Counted from the stretch's first letter, positions 13,991 through 27,180 are shown. The stretch: 64,000 nucleotides of DNA from Epiperipatus broadwayi (GCA_028023455.1 JAQFVV010000032.1:4436392-4500391); one strand, 5' to 3'. Program-made: numbers and translations. Notes: generated by a model not told the origin, from the sequence alone.

Positions 13991-16519
13991 TATTAAAGGT
14001 AACTAGGACATGGTCAATCTAGATAGCTATTAGGAAAATAACTAGTTATTTTTAATCAGAGGATAAAATTAAAAAGAAAAACTTAAAGCCTTGCCATTCA
14101 TCAATTGAAAAATCTAATGAGTAATTTATTTTCTTCACTTTTTTCATTTTTTGAAGAGTTGTTGAAAATGGGATTTTGTTATGATGTATTAAAAAGATTT
14201 GTTTTTTACTTTTATTGGATCATGGCTAATGTGTATGAAATCACTCCTACATTAAAGATCGCTCTCTAATAATTATCAATTTTTACACAAATTTTTTACT
14301 ATTGTATCTGTAGTTGCTATTTCAATTTGGTATATAGATATAGCATTTTATTGCCGTTCTATATTCTTATCTTGTGCTGTTCTCGTTCGTTTTTTATTTA
14401 TTTTGTCTACATTAGATTGTAACCATTACAATTTAAATTTGAAGTGTTATCATTTGTTAACCATGAGGAGGACGCTAATGTTGAAAGTATATTAGGTTTA
14501 TTAAAATAAATATTAAATTATCTATTTCTTGTAGTATCTTATATATATAAGAAAATGATTCCCCAGTTTTTGAGTTGATAACTTAACTATTTTTTTATTT
14601 GAATGGGTTAATAGTAATTTATTCACGAGGGCAATTTAATTACTTTTAACTCTAATAATTTCAGTCTTTTTTTTTTTTGCCCTAAGCTTCCAGTTTGTTT
14701 TTTTTTAAAAAAAAAATTTATAATCTGACTATACTGTATTAGGTTTGCTTAAATTATATTGTAACTATATTTTGCAACTCATTGCAAACCATTAAATGAA
14801 TCTAAAATGTTAAAAATTTTCTAATATTTATTTTATTAGACAAAAAAATCACATTCCTTTTTATGTAAATCTTGAAATTTAAAAAATGTATAACTTTGAT
14901 CAAGACATGAAAAATACCTAGTTATATAAATTAACAAATTGCAAAAAGTTTTATTATATTCCATTCAATGCATTAAATTAACCACATGTTTTAATTTAAA
15001 AAGTTAATTTTGGAGTCTTAAAAAACAGTAAAAATAATTATAGTATATTTGTGCTGTCTTCTTAGATAACCTTTTTTATCATTTTTTTTTTTGGGGGGGG
15101 GGGTTACTATTCATTAATTTTTTATTTTTTTTAAATTCAAAAAATTCTTAGACATTAGTTTCATTTTTTAAAGCTGAAATATTACGAATTTTACATGTGG
15201 GGATGCTTATTGATAATTCAGTTAAATGTAAAATGAAGGCTGTATTTGGAAACCTATCTTTCCTAATTTATCTTCTTACATTATTATTATTTATTTATAA
15301 TAAAGATTTTTCAAAATATAATAAACATTAATAAAAATTATTAATCTTTCTTAATTAGAATTTTTTCATTGCATTTGTTATGATTGAATAAATAATTTTG
15401 GATTGCCATATTTCTGCTATCAACTTCTGTCTTTCCTTTTATCAGGTTTTTAAAGAAAGTGGTGTGGGCTTATTTGTAGTATCTGCCTTTTTAGTCGATG
15501 AACGTTAATGTTGGTAAGAAAATATCTCAACACAAACTTGATAGAAACCATTAGAAAACGATATTACTATATTTAGACAAATGAAATGATTATTTGAAGT
15601 ATATTTGCTCTTAAATATTGCTAGAATTCTTTTAAAATTTGTGAATTTTTCAACAAAATACTCTCTGAAATAATGATATCAGTGTAAAGAGATATTCTAA
15701 AAACACTCCTGAAAACTCCAGCCAAAGAAATCTCTGCTTTATTGCTTTGTTATCTTTTTGTGCAAAGAACTTAACATTCTTTTATTAATAAATAGAATAT
15801 TAATCCTTCATTTAGAACATCACATGTATATATATAAAATAGTCATTGTAAGTATGAATATAAACATTCCAAAGGTGTAGGGAATAAAAAGTCATGGTAA
15901 ATAATAATAGTAAAATATTAATCCATGAAGCACAAGTCATCATTTTAAACCAATGCATAACCTCTCTTCTCCACAGCACACTAGTAAACTTCCTATTTCA
16001 ACAGGCCTTAATTGTGATTCTTTTGTAAGACTTTTATAATTCCTTGGGAGCTAATATAAAACTTCAAATGTCCATATATTGTCAACTCATTTAGCAGTAT
16101 ACCCAGACCAATTACTCTTCAAAACCTAAAACATTCACATGGCTTGACACATTAATTTGATTGCTTGAGGTCTTGCTATGATGTCTTCTAATTTCTGTTA
16201 AACTTGATTTTTTTAAAAATTGTATCACTCTAATTCCAGCTTTCTATTTAGCCTTATCTTCATCCTGCCTTCCCAATGAAAACCATGAACATTGCATTTC
16301 TTTAGAGTATCTTTAGGATAAGTTTAAATGGGATTTGCCTCTATTACAGAAACTGTTCAAGTTTATTATAAATATTTTTATTAGAAAGTCTACTAAGCTA
16401 TTGTCTTCACCTACCCAATTTATTAAAACAAATCTTTATAATTGTAGATTATTTAATATTATATTTGGCAAACTGAAGATTGTAGATTAAAACAATGTAA
16501 TCTTGTTATATATACTAAT
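13991..16519. other. AT-rich flank, nothing recognised
   Basis: A T-run followed by nine G at 15,093-15,103. 15,960-16,400 is slightly more complex and may be the 3' end of the adjacent LINE relic. Confidence 0.4.
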
Positions 16520-17009
16520 TTTTTTCTATGTTTTTACTCTGGCTTCTATATAATAAATTGGACAAAATTCAGTTGCTGTAGTTAAGTCTATATAATGAAA
16601 TGGCCTGTGTTTTATCTTATTAAAAGCAATAGGCATATTGAAATCTATATTTCTTAGTAAAAAATTACCAAGATATATAAATCGATTTACATTCTTAAGT
16701 TGATAACCAGGCATGATAACGATCCTGGAATTTTTTGAACAATAAATAAATCATCTTTTGAAATGACAATCTTCAGCATATTGCAGATTTACAACTTATT
16801 GTTTTATTTTTAATGATTTAAATTAAAAGCTTACTTATCAAACCTATGCTTTCTCTTGACTTCTGCTTCATGAAGTTATAATATTCAAAGATTTTTGCCA
16901 TAAAAACAAAAAACAAAAGTGGAACTAATATATTTTCTTATCTAACATTCCTTTAAAATATTTTAGATTTTCATCAGAAACAGTTTTTTTTTCACTTTAT
17001 CTTATTAAA

Positions 17010-17083
<74 letters not shown>

Positions 17084-17500
17084 AATAATAATAATAATAG
17101 CAGTAGTAATAGTAGTAGTAGTAATAATTGTCAATTATAATTTCCAGCATTGACACAAATTGATGTATTAACTAAGTCAAATCTCTTAACCAAATATATA
17201 AAAGCACTATATAAATCACCTCTTTGTCATGACATTTTCCTTATACTTTCCTGGCTACAAAAAAAAAAAAAAGAGAGAGAGAGAGAGAAAAAAAAATCAT
17301 ATTGATTTCTTGGTAACAATTCATCTATGCTTCAAAAAACTTTTTCAACAAAATCCTTGAAAGCACTTTCACTTTATTAAATACCAATAATATTCATTTC
17401 TAATCTCTCTATTTTTATAAACTGTAACCTTAGATGCATTCTTAAGATCTGATAACATAACTTTATGGGTCCATACATATTTTTTTTAAATCCCAATAGT
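16520..17500 (-). pseudogene. LINE reverse transcriptase relic
   Basis: Minus-strand motifs in order: VTVYKNREIRNEYYW (about 17,430; family IYK.KGDRS.C.NYRGIS), KVLSRILLKKF, VARKYKENV followed by LYSAFIYLVKRFDLVNT (about 17,260-17,170; family DLTKAFDTVN), then NVNRFIYLGNFL (about 16,690; family VKRFKYLG). Stops and frameshifts are frequent. A 125-bp ATT microsatellite (17,011-17,135) interrupts the reverse transcriptase. Confidence 0.6.
17011..17135 (+). repeat. ATT microsatellite with AGT-rich end
   Basis: ATT units to about 17,090, then AATAAT and AGTAGTAATAGTAGTAGTAG. Same internal order as the tract at 4.6 kb, and also inside a LINE relic. Confidence 0.9.
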
Positions 17501-20500
17501 TTTGAAATTATTATTTTATTACCATATTTAAAAAAGTTTGTTTTATTCTTATTAAGCTGAATATGTTTATTAAATTCTAATCAACTTAAATAAAATATGT
17601 GTATCTACCATAAAAAGCTTCTTCTCAAAATACTCCCTCTGTCTATTTGAAATATTATTATAATATTTAAATATAAATATATTGTCTATACTGAACTAGT
17701 AAAAAAAGGTAATATCCAAGAATTTAATAAGATTACGATATTTTTTTTAGCCTACAAGCTACTTTCATTGCGTAATAAAAGATTTAAAATAATCAGGGAA
17801 GAACAAAAGACTTTTATCATTTTTAAGCCTCTTGTCATTTGATGAACTTCAGTTTTATATTAGTTTCTTTTTAATCAAGTCACTTTATCTGCAACATATT
17901 TCTTAAAAAAATTCCAGGCATCAATTAGTAATTTTAGTAGTTAATAGCTACTGAAATTTAACAGGAATAATAAATGTTCTAAAAAATAATATCTGAATTT
18001 CAGCACCAATATATTTGGAATAGGCATAAGTTTTTAAAGCATTAACATTTTACTCATGAAACTGCTAATCAACATTTATAAATAAATTGCATTTGTAAGT
18101 TCTATATAATAGTAATTTGTTTTTTGTATTCTGACTACTAATTATAACATCATTTATTAATACCATTGCTTTGAGAAAAGATAAATCCAATTTTTTATAG
18201 TGAGTTTTCTGCTTAAACAAAGTGTTCCTGATAATCAGTCCAAATGTTGGTATTGATCAAAAATTCAATAGCATTGTTGCCTTGACAACAGTTTGAAATT
18301 GTTGATTGTTATTGATATTGGGATTATCTAAGTGTTGACTGTTTTTTAATGATATACTGTGTATATATATATATACATGACATCGATGTAATAACTATCC
18401 TACAATAATTTTTTTTCTTTTTTTAAACTTTGAGAGTCTAATATTGAAGCATTTGTACTGATAAAATAGAAATTCCCACTTTATAAACACGGCCTTTCAT
18501 AGATATAACTAAAAAGTTTAAAATTAGAAGATATCAAATTAAATTTCATTGCACATTATGATCTGGACTCTCAAAAAAATTTGTGTGGTCATCTACATAT
18601 TTAATAAGTCTACCCATTAGGGATATTTGAGTTTCACTTAAAACAGATTTATCATTCTTAAATCTTGATAACTTCTTAAATAAAAGTGCTGATTTTTTTT
18701 TTTTTATATTTTAAGAATTCTCACTGAAAAGAACTTGTTCAGGTCTTAAAGAGGTAAGTTTACATATTTCATGTAGCCATATTTAGAAAAAAAATTGAAG
18801 ATTGGAATCATATGGCCTGTGTAAATAATTGATGAATAAAAACGTGTTTGCATAAATTACACTATCAGTTTTCTGTTCTTAGTTCAAGAATATGAATTAA
18901 GAGCATAAGAGGTTTATGATGTTTGGCCATATACCACTTCAAATTATTTAAGTCATTAAAGTACAAAAAGAAAAACAGCTAATAAAGATTGTATATAAAC
19001 CTTTGATAAATTAACATTTTATTCTTATAAAATAATCAAAGATATTCTGCACTCAACCTTTATGTCCGAAGGTCATTCCATAAACCATGTATGAATCTAT
19101 TCCATAGCTTCTAATCAATTTTTCAATAAATTTGATTTTTTAATCAAACATGAAATTTTTTTATACCAAATGTAAGCAAAATTTGTCTCATTCTTCGCTA
19201 AACTCATTTTTAATTAATTTATTATTCTATGATTTTATTTTTTGAAGTTAAGATTGCCTTAGTCGATCAATTGCTGCTAATAATGATAACGATGTTTAAG
19301 TTTATTTATATAAGAGAGATTGAAAAAACATTTACTTTATACCTTGTGCAGTGATAGGTGGTCTGAAGAGTTAAATATCAATTCTCAATTAAGAAAAGTA
19401 AAAGCAATAATCTCAATTTATTCAAGTATGTAGACTTGTGGTTAGCTTTGAATGTTGAATCACTTTCTGAGAAGATAGACATAATCTTTTACTTGCATTT
19501 TTCTTATTAACAATGCTTTTGTAATGCTAAAGACCTTCAATTAAATTTTTTTATTAAAAAATTTAAAGGCGAATTATTTTATTAGAATCTTTTAAATAAA
19601 AGTTGATAAATTAATAATAATAATTTGTGCGATATATATAAAATATCCACACAAAAATTAACCGGAGAAAGTGTACAAAGAATTATAACCATCCTCATGT
19701 CAATATATTGTTGTTGTTTTTTCTTTTTTGGGGGGAAGGGGATCTTTTTTAGTCATTGCTAAGCAACTATAAACAAGTGACTTATAATTGCACTAAATTG
19801 TCGTATCGGTATGTGAATGGTTATAATTCTTAAATATATATTTAAACTTTTAATTTATCAAGCACACTTTAAACATTTAAGCAAATACATGTGTAAAAGA
19901 TAAATGTTCCCAAAGATGCATTTCTATCAAAACGAGCTTTCTATAGTTGGCTTAGATCATAAATTATATTTGTAGAGTAAATTGTAGTAAAATCTATAGA
20001 GAACTTATTTCTGTCAGATCTAGTTTTCATCAGAAAATCTATACTAAATATTAAAACATTTAACGACTAAACAGGTTTGGATTTTGAATACGAAAGAATA
20101 ATAAAAAGGGAATGAATTCTCATCCATAAATAATGTAAGTTTTGAGTACTAAATTGGATCCAAAATATTGACAATAAATTAAATATCCAAATAAATACTT
20201 CATATATATTCTGCAGTTATTTTATATATAATTAAGCACTGGGATGATGGAATAAATAGTGTTGAAAAAGTGGCAATTAATGGATAACTATCGTCAATGA
20301 TGATCAAGTATTGTCACGTGATCACAATCTCTTTCTTTCTCTCTACCTTCTTATTTCGATCTGCTTTCAAATAAAGAACTAATAAATATATATAAAATAA
20401 AAGATAGACAGCCTTTAATCCACAATAGAGCAGTGGTCCTTCCATTAGTTTTATAAGATAAACAAGAAAAAAAAAAAGAAATTACTCATCAGGCTTTCTA

Positions 20501-20929
20501 ACTGTTGTATGGTGAGAGTGATAAGCTTTCTATCCTTGTTTTACTTTAGATATCCATTTTCCAACCAATATTGAATGCTAGTTGAATTAATAATGGGCCG
20601 ACTATCAGAAGTTAACAATCTCAATCCTAATAAATGAAAAAGTATTTTTAGAGCTAAAATTATTTTAATTGTATATATTGAGTCGAACCATGTATTAAAT
20701 AAAATATACATGCATGTGTGTGTATCATTTATATATATACTGTTAAAGTCAGAAATAATTTATTTTTAAAATGATTAAAATATTCATGCTTTTTTTTTGT
20801 TGTTTTTATTTCCGAAAAAGTATTAAATATTTAAGTCAGCAACAGCAATAATAAAAAGCTCAGCTAAGATAAAAATTTTGTAGTGATTGACTATTATATA
20901 TATACAAAAAGAAACATCCCGTTCAATGA
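17501..20929. other. AT-rich Pax upstream flank
   Basis: Apart from repeat family Y, no gene or element is recognised. 20,280-20,345 (GTCACGTGATCACAATC) is a short complex island with an E-box. The last 1 kb may hold distal promoter elements. Confidence 0.4.
18240..18365 (-). repeat. Dispersed repeat family Y, copy 2
   Basis: The inverse complement matches 1,910-2,010, including GTTGTCAAGGCAACAA. Both copies border a short TA tract, a likely element end. Confidence 0.5.
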
Positions 20930-21320
20930 AATAACTTTTGCCCTTACTCTAACTTCCCATTGCTCAATTTAATATCGTTAATTCTCGCGGGCTATGACGA
21001 GATTGGGAAGTTCTTCGTCATCACATGACTGTTAAGGAACAATAAGCACGCGTTACCAATATTTCTGACCGGATGATTTTCTGATTGACTTTTGCCAATC
21101 AAGCAAGTGCCAAGGGCGATGATTGGGCCTCCTGGATTACTGGGGCTCAATTATAATCAAACCAGCGTCTAGAAATTATCTAAAGGGACTGATCGATTGG
21201 AGCATTCTATATAGTGAAGTGTGAAGGTTAAGTCAACATTTTTCCTGCATTAGCTCCGACTTTGGAAGTTCCCCCCTATCTAAAATAGCCCTGACTTCTG
21301 TGTGCGCTAGGGTGCGAGCG
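20930..21320 (+). promoter_or_regulatory. Putative Pax2/5/8 promoter and 5' UTR
   Basis: This block directly upstream of the start codon is clearly richer in G and C than the flanking 20 kb and is free of simple repeats and mobile elements. A TATA-like CTATATAG lies near 21,207, about 110 nt before the ATG. An inverted CCAAT box (GATTGGG) lies near 21,122, and a GGATTA (Otx/bicoid-class core) near 21,133. AATTATAATC nearby is homeodomain-like. Promoter identity is inferred from position and composition; the transcription start is not determined. Confidence 0.5.
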
Positions 21321-21384
21321 ATGGATCTCAGCACGGCAGCCTACCGCTACAACCGCAACATGATGGAGTACTACTCATGTAAGA
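21321..21384 (+). CDS. Pax2/5/8: Pax2/5/8 exon 1 (start codon and N-terminal leader)
   Basis: First coding exon of the paired-box transcription factor: 21 codons plus one base, starting MDLSTAAYRYNRN and ending in a short tyrosine-rich leader. The ATG has G at -3 and G at +4. The same frame is closed upstream by a TGA at 21,222 with no other in-frame ATG between, which supports this start. The exon ends AAGA|GTAAGT, and the leftover base A joins the GC that opens exon 2 to make a serine just before HGGVNQLGG, the start of the paired domain. The leader is not family-conserved, so exon identity rests on phase, donor, position and the GC-rich setting. A second donor lies 6 nt earlier (see findings). 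An alternative upstream first exon cannot be excluded. Confidence 0.8.
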
Positions 21385-24300
21385 GTAAGTATCAAACGTC
21401 GTCTTCAGTGTAGGGCAGCATTTCTGTACTGATTCTCTTTTAAAATATGTTTTAGTTACTTAAAAAAAGTTATATTAAATTAAATCCGAAAGAAGAAAAA
21501 CATATAAGATATATATGCACGAATAGGCGTAGCAAAGTGTTGCGTTTGCGCCCGATTCTCTTAATAGTTTTATCAGTTGTAACAATTTAATTAGAAAGTT
21601 TGTTTACCAGATCGCGACGCGTCAGACTCGCGGAGAAAAAGAGAAACGTATGTGTGACTAGAGCCTTAATTCAAACTCGATTATGTAGACGAGAAGAATT
21701 CGTCTCCAACGTAATCAGGCCGAAACGCTTAAGTGACTCAGCAAGAGGCAGGAGGAACCGTTTTAAGGGGCCTTTGCTTGTCGCACGGGCAATTATAAAT
21801 AGTCTGTACAGTCACATCAGTGAGGGCATCCATGCACAACAGCTAGCGGCATTGAAGTTTGTCACCACGGCAGAGCTAACACACGGATACACTTTCCAAC
21901 CTCGCTTGCTGCACACGAGCGACCTTCATCATTTATAACTTAAATTTCTAGTGATTTGTTACTCAACATATATGGAATATCGACTTCTAAATTACTACAA
22001 TTACCTTCTAGACATTCAATATCGCGTTACAAAATTAGGTAGGTTTTTTTTTCCTTCCTAATTCTTATGGATAAATATAATTAACTTGTAAGACAATTTT
22101 AATGTAACACATGTTTTTGTAAAGCATCTTAGTAAACTTGGATTATCCATGAAGAACCGTATGGAATTCTTTTAAATAGAAACTGTAAAAGCGTTTGTTT
22201 GAAATCATGTTCTACATTGTCGGCCAATTTATTGTTTGATTTAACTCTGTTGAATTTCTGTTTGTTCAGCATCCGGAAATATTTACTATCTAAACTCAGG
22301 GCCACGCACCCTTTTATTTTTATTATTTTAGTCGGCGTTTTTAATTATACTTTTTACGCAAATTTATTTATTTTTTCCGAATCGTTTTATCTTATTTAAA
22401 AACAGTAAACAAATTTTATTTTTATTTTTGTCTGTGCTAACGATAAAAGAAAAAAAAAATTAACGGTTTTGCTTTAAAATAACACCTTTGAATAAAAAAT
22501 ATAAATTGTGCCTTTATGTATATAAATTTGGTTATATTAATTCAAATGTAATTGAAAACTTACGCGTATTCTGGATTTACTTGTCGTTTGCTTCTGGAGG
22601 CGGAGTAAGTTGATTTACCATTTGTTTCAGTTGCGTGTTAATAAACCTATGCATGTTGTCAATCTGCGCCTTTGTATTTAGTAGTAAATTGATAGATTTT
22701 GATCGAACACATTTTTTTAAAAAAATACTATGATAATATTTGGTTGTAATTCTTAATTAAACATTTTGTCATTTTTAAAAAAAGGTTTTTCTCCTGAATG
22801 TGATATATATAATCTTATAAAATTTATAGAATTTTAATTAAAGCATATCCTTTATCAAGTATTAACATTAATACTACCTCCGTTTTATATACTAATTTTT
22901 AACTACAATTTTTAAATCCATTTTAGCGGCTACGAAATGATTTCATTTCTACTTTTTGTAGATAAATACAAATCATCTTCTATCTCTTGTTATTGCTCTG
23001 TTTCTTCTTTTGTAAAATATTCTTTTAAACACTTTGTAGTTTGAATTTATAAATTTGAAAATCATAACATGATAAAAATGCAATGTTAAGTAAATAAAGT
23101 AATTAAGTAAAATAATTTGTAGCAATTTTATAGACAACTCTTTTGTTTTTGAAATATTACGTCTTAATAAGGATTTCCTCGCTTTCTTAACTCCTTCGAT
23201 TACAACTTGTTGACCTATAAATTGCACGGTTCATGTATTTACTTGTCAGAATAATAATTATTTTACCTCGAACAACTTAGTAAAATAAAATCTGTTAACC
23301 TCTGTGATTTTTTCTTTCTTTTTACAATTGTATATTTAAAAATATTTCCATTGTTTTATTATATATTCACATTCGAAATTAATAGACTTTAAAATAAAGA
23401 CTACTAAAAAAAGAAAATATTTATTTATAATTTTTAGATTTAATTAAATAAATATAACGCATAAATTAAAGATTAACTACATTAAATATTATGATTGAGG
23501 CTAAAATAAATTTAAGAAGAAAACGTATAATTACCAACGATGATCAGATGTTATCGTTTGTTTGCGATACCATATTGTCAAATTGTCACTAATTTACTGG
23601 TCATTCAAAAAGCTTAAGATGCATCTAAATGCAAATATTGCTTATTAAACAGTTTTAAAATTTAATTATACAAACCAAATAATAAGCAAACTTACATACT
23701 TAGAATGTATTCCAGTATTGATTTCTTCTTGTATATTTACATTTTTATTTACTCGTAAAAATAAAAAGAGATGAGGTTTATAAAATAGAACTTTTATTTC
23801 AGAATATATTTAAAGACAAAATAATCACCTGGTTGTAATATATATATCTTCTGGGTTTCTCTAAGATTTTAACTCGATTAAATAAAATTAAATATTCTGA
23901 CATATATGTTGTGTGTTTTTTTAATAAATAGGTTTTCCATTTGCAAAATAGATTTTAAAGCCAAGATAATCAGAAAATTTGTTAGAGATATTAGCCCCTA
24001 GTTTTCACAATTTACATATGCATACATACATACATACATACAGATAGATAGATAGGTAAACATTTATAAATAAAACCTTAAACTTGAACTAGTAAATAAT
24101 ATAAATCAAAATGTTTAAAGGTATATGAATTTATCAATAAACATTTAAAAATATATTTCCTTTAACAATTGTTTCCTATTGCGTATAGTGTGCATCTTAA
24201 TAATTAAAGGGTTCATTAAAGTTTATGATGTAGCTCAAAATTTAAGATGCTAAAATCAATAGTGTTAAGAGGATGGAAAGCAATCACAACCATCTATTGA

Positions 24301-24638
24301 TGATGATTAAGGTTCATCGTTTGATCTTACTACTCTTTTGCCTATTCACTCAACTTTCATTCAACCTGGAAGTTAATATATGTATATGTATGCGTATATT
24401 TATATAAATATATATAGAAGTTAATTAATGACGACTCTGGAATTTACATTTTTTTATTTATTTCAAAATATTCTTAACTTTGCTAAGTCTATTCGTGAGA
24501 ATATTCTAAATATAAGAAGTTAAAGAAGACCTGGAGATGACGTTTGTTCTTTTTTTTTTTACTCAAATAATTTATATAATGATTAATCGCAATAAGTCTA
24601 ATCTATAATTTGACTACATTATTCATACTTTGTTTTAG
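21385..24638 (+). other. Pax2/5/8 intron 1
   Basis: A 3,254-nt phase-1 intron with a GTAAGT donor and TTTTAG acceptor. Its first 550 nt hold a CpG-rich block (annotated separately). 22,560-22,690 and 24,240-24,360 are moderately complex and repeat-free and could be regulatory. The rest is AT-rich, with short CATA and GATA runs at 24,020-24,055. No second gene is supported. Confidence 0.85.
21535..21940 (+). promoter_or_regulatory. CpG-rich block in proximal intron 1
   Basis: About 400 nt with many CpG dinucleotides (for example TCGCGACGCG near 21,612) in an otherwise CpG-poor window. It holds a 112-codon open frame at 21,600-21,938, but that frame begins at TTG, has no ATG near its start and shows no recognisable domain, so I treat it as non-coding. 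A TATA-like TATAAATAG lies near 21,795, with TCACATCAG about 20-30 nt downstream, so an internal alternative promoter is possible. An enhancer or extended CpG island is equally plausible. Confidence 0.4.
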
Positions 24639-24804
24639 GCCATGGAGGAGTCAACCAGTTGGGAGGTGTGTTTGTCAACGGTCGGCCGCTGCCTGATGTT
24701 GTTCGGCAAAGGATCGTAGAGTTAGCGCACAATGGAGTGCGACCCTGCGACATCTCCAGACAGTTACGAGTTTCACATGGATGTGTTAGTAAAATTTTAG
24801 GAAG
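24639..24804 (+). CDS. Pax2/5/8: Pax2/5/8 exon 2 (paired domain, N-terminal PAI subdomain)
   Basis: Encodes the first half of the paired DNA-binding domain, from [20 protein letters not shown] to [10 protein letters not shown]. This is the beta-hairpin and first helix-turn-helix that reads DNA in the nucleus. The recognition helix carries [10 protein letters not shown]: the Q, R and H at the three class-determining positions are the Pax2/5/8 set, where Pax6 has I, Q and N. The acceptor is TTGTTTTAG|GC and the donor AG|GTAAAC, so the exon begins in phase 1 and ends in phase 2. Its length of 166 nt equals the matching vertebrate PAX2/PAX5 exon as I recall it. AHNGVRPCD has N where vertebrates have Q. 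The exon is far richer in GC than its surroundings and has no internal stop. Confidence 0.97.
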
Positions 24805-24805
24805 G

Positions 24806-26559
24806 TAAACAAATAATTTTAGTATTTTTAAATAGTAATGCCGATAATTATCATTATTTCAAAATATATTCATTTAATGTTCTGATATTCTCTCAGTTAC
24901 TGAGATTTTTTGAAGTATGTAAAAATATTTTAAAATACATTGAAATCGCTTAATAAATTATTTTAAATAAATATATAACTTTTGTTGTTTATCGATAATA
25001 GCTTAATTAATATTATTTTAAAATTAATATGTAAATCGCTATTTTGATTTAAATGTTTTTATAATGATAGCATAATTAAATATTTATGTTTATATATTGG
25101 ATTATTTTATTATTAACATATTAATTATGTAAGGAACAAATTTTAAGACTATATTACATTTAAAAACCCAGTTTTATTAAAAGATAAATATGTAATTTAA
25201 AATTTATTGTAAATTGCAACCATATTGTAAATAAAAATATAATTCAAATTTATATTTTATTTTTCAAAGTGATTTTATTTAATAACTAAAATTATCCACC
25301 ACCACCCTCCACCACCACCTAAATGTAAAAGCTAAAACAATTGTCAACTAATGGTAGGCTATCTCTGACTGTGGTCAAGTTTATCACATAATCAAAGATT
25401 CCCATGGCTTAGTTGTCCATCCTGCCTTCGGGACAAAAACACCCAATATACAGTATATTATTATACTTCTGTTTAGAAGCGTAAGATTAGCCATGTTTAT
25501 TATTATGACAAACTATATATTATATATTTATAACACACTGATTTTTTTTTTAAACTAAACAGAATTGAATCATTTAAAATAATATTTAATGCTATTAGTC
25601 ACACACAAACAAAAGGTGTTTATATATTCTTTGCAATAGTTTTATTCTATTAATCAAATGAAATAAGTTTGTCAGAATTATTAGCAATGCGCATAATCTT
25701 GCATGGTAATTTTAAGCAGCGTACGAGTTTTAAAAAGATTCTGTTGAAAAAAACTCTTGTTGATTCCACTGAATCATCTGACAATAGGCATTGATCAAGC
25801 CGAAAATCAAAGCATAATTACCACCTAGCGTTTAAGAAGGAAAAAAAATTGCAATATATAGCTTGTTATTTGGTGTAATTACCGCATTAACAAGATGAAT
25901 ATTGCTATTTATTATTTTATTTGCTTTTAGGTGGATTTAAGCATATTTCTTTCTAAAACTATATTATAATCCGAAATTTTATTTTATATTAAATGTCACA
26001 ATTATTTAATAATAGATTATCCCGAACAAATGTTATATATATTTTTAATCAATTGTAGATTTCAAAAAATGATTTAAAATGAAATATTTTATCTTTAGAT
26101 ATATATAAATGTACGCATGTATGTACACCCCACCCGCGCGTATTTATCTATTTGTTTATTTATTTTTTAAAGGTTGTAATATAAAAAATACCGTTCTTAA
26201 AATTATATACTGTATTCGGAAGTTGTATTTCTTGTTTTTCTTTTGTGCATAATTGGCTGCTCATTTTATTTATTTCTTTAAACATAAACAGCTAAATCTT
26301 AGCAGTTTATTTTATAAGTAACAGAAGTTTATAACACATCAGAAAACAATAATTTCAAGTGATCGTAACAAAAGATAAACGTTGAAATCATGTTCTGTTT
26401 AATCTTTTCTTAGCAACCAGTTGAGCTTAAACACGTATTATATTCTTCATTTGATATGTACTGCATTATTTTATAAAGAAATATTTGCTTATTATAAAAC
26501 TTTTTTTAGACATTTTTTTCTCATTATTTATCTGTATTTTGTGATAAGAAAAAAATAGA
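24806..26559. other. Proximal intron 2, mostly AT-rich
   Basis: A CCA-rich microsatellite lies at 25,298-25,318. 25,330-25,440 and 25,770-25,890 are more complex; the latter holds GCATAATTACCACCTAG. These may be regulatory. Nothing else recognised. Confidence 0.4.
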
Positions 26560-27180
26560 TGCTCAAGATCAGACCGACAAATCTGAATAACAGTTTCACC
26601 TACTTAAGTTTATACCTAGGTCACAGACTTCAGTACAAAGATACCATAATATTTATTCTGGCTCATGGAATCTTTTCTAGACGGTGAGACATGTCAGAAC
26701 AATACTTATCTTAACCAATGAAATGGCAGTTTAGGCACATGAATATAAAGACTCACTACAATACAGGTACACTTCAGAGTTAGATGTTCAGCATATCAAT
26801 AGCCAGAGGCTTTGTCCAAAGTCTCTTGACTTAGTCATATCCACAGATAAGTCTTTGTTCTTCATAGGACTCTTGCAAAAGAAGCAGTTGAGGCAATTTT
26901 TGATAACAAAGGAAACACTTCAGTTACTACATAATAAATACTACTGAAACCTTAGTCTAGATCATGTACGTGTGTTATTAAAGCTTGGGCTAAAGAATCG
27001 AACTAAAACTTATAAAAGGCCAGACAAGGAGGGAAAGAAAAAATGTATAAGAAAACCATCCCCCTGTTATTGGTAAAAACTGGCGTCAAAGAGTCTCTGC
27101 TCTGAGCTTTCTTGTAACTTGTAAAGAGAATGAGCATAATGCATTCTTTATGATCAACTTTCATAAGAGAAAGTTAACTT
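26560..27180. other. Complex unclassified block in intron 2
   Basis: About 620 nt of higher complexity than the surroundings. It has short coding-like stretches, such as RTLAKEAVEAIFDNKGNTS (+ strand from about 26,868) and HVPKLPFHWLR (minus, near 26,730), but no continuous frame. It may be an old retroelement piece or a processed pseudogene; I could not identify it. Confidence 0.3.

Noticed and set aside
21600-21938. 112-codon frame in intron 1 as a gene
   Set aside because: It begins at TTG, has no ATG near the start and shows no domain; high GC lowers stop frequency and explains the open frame.
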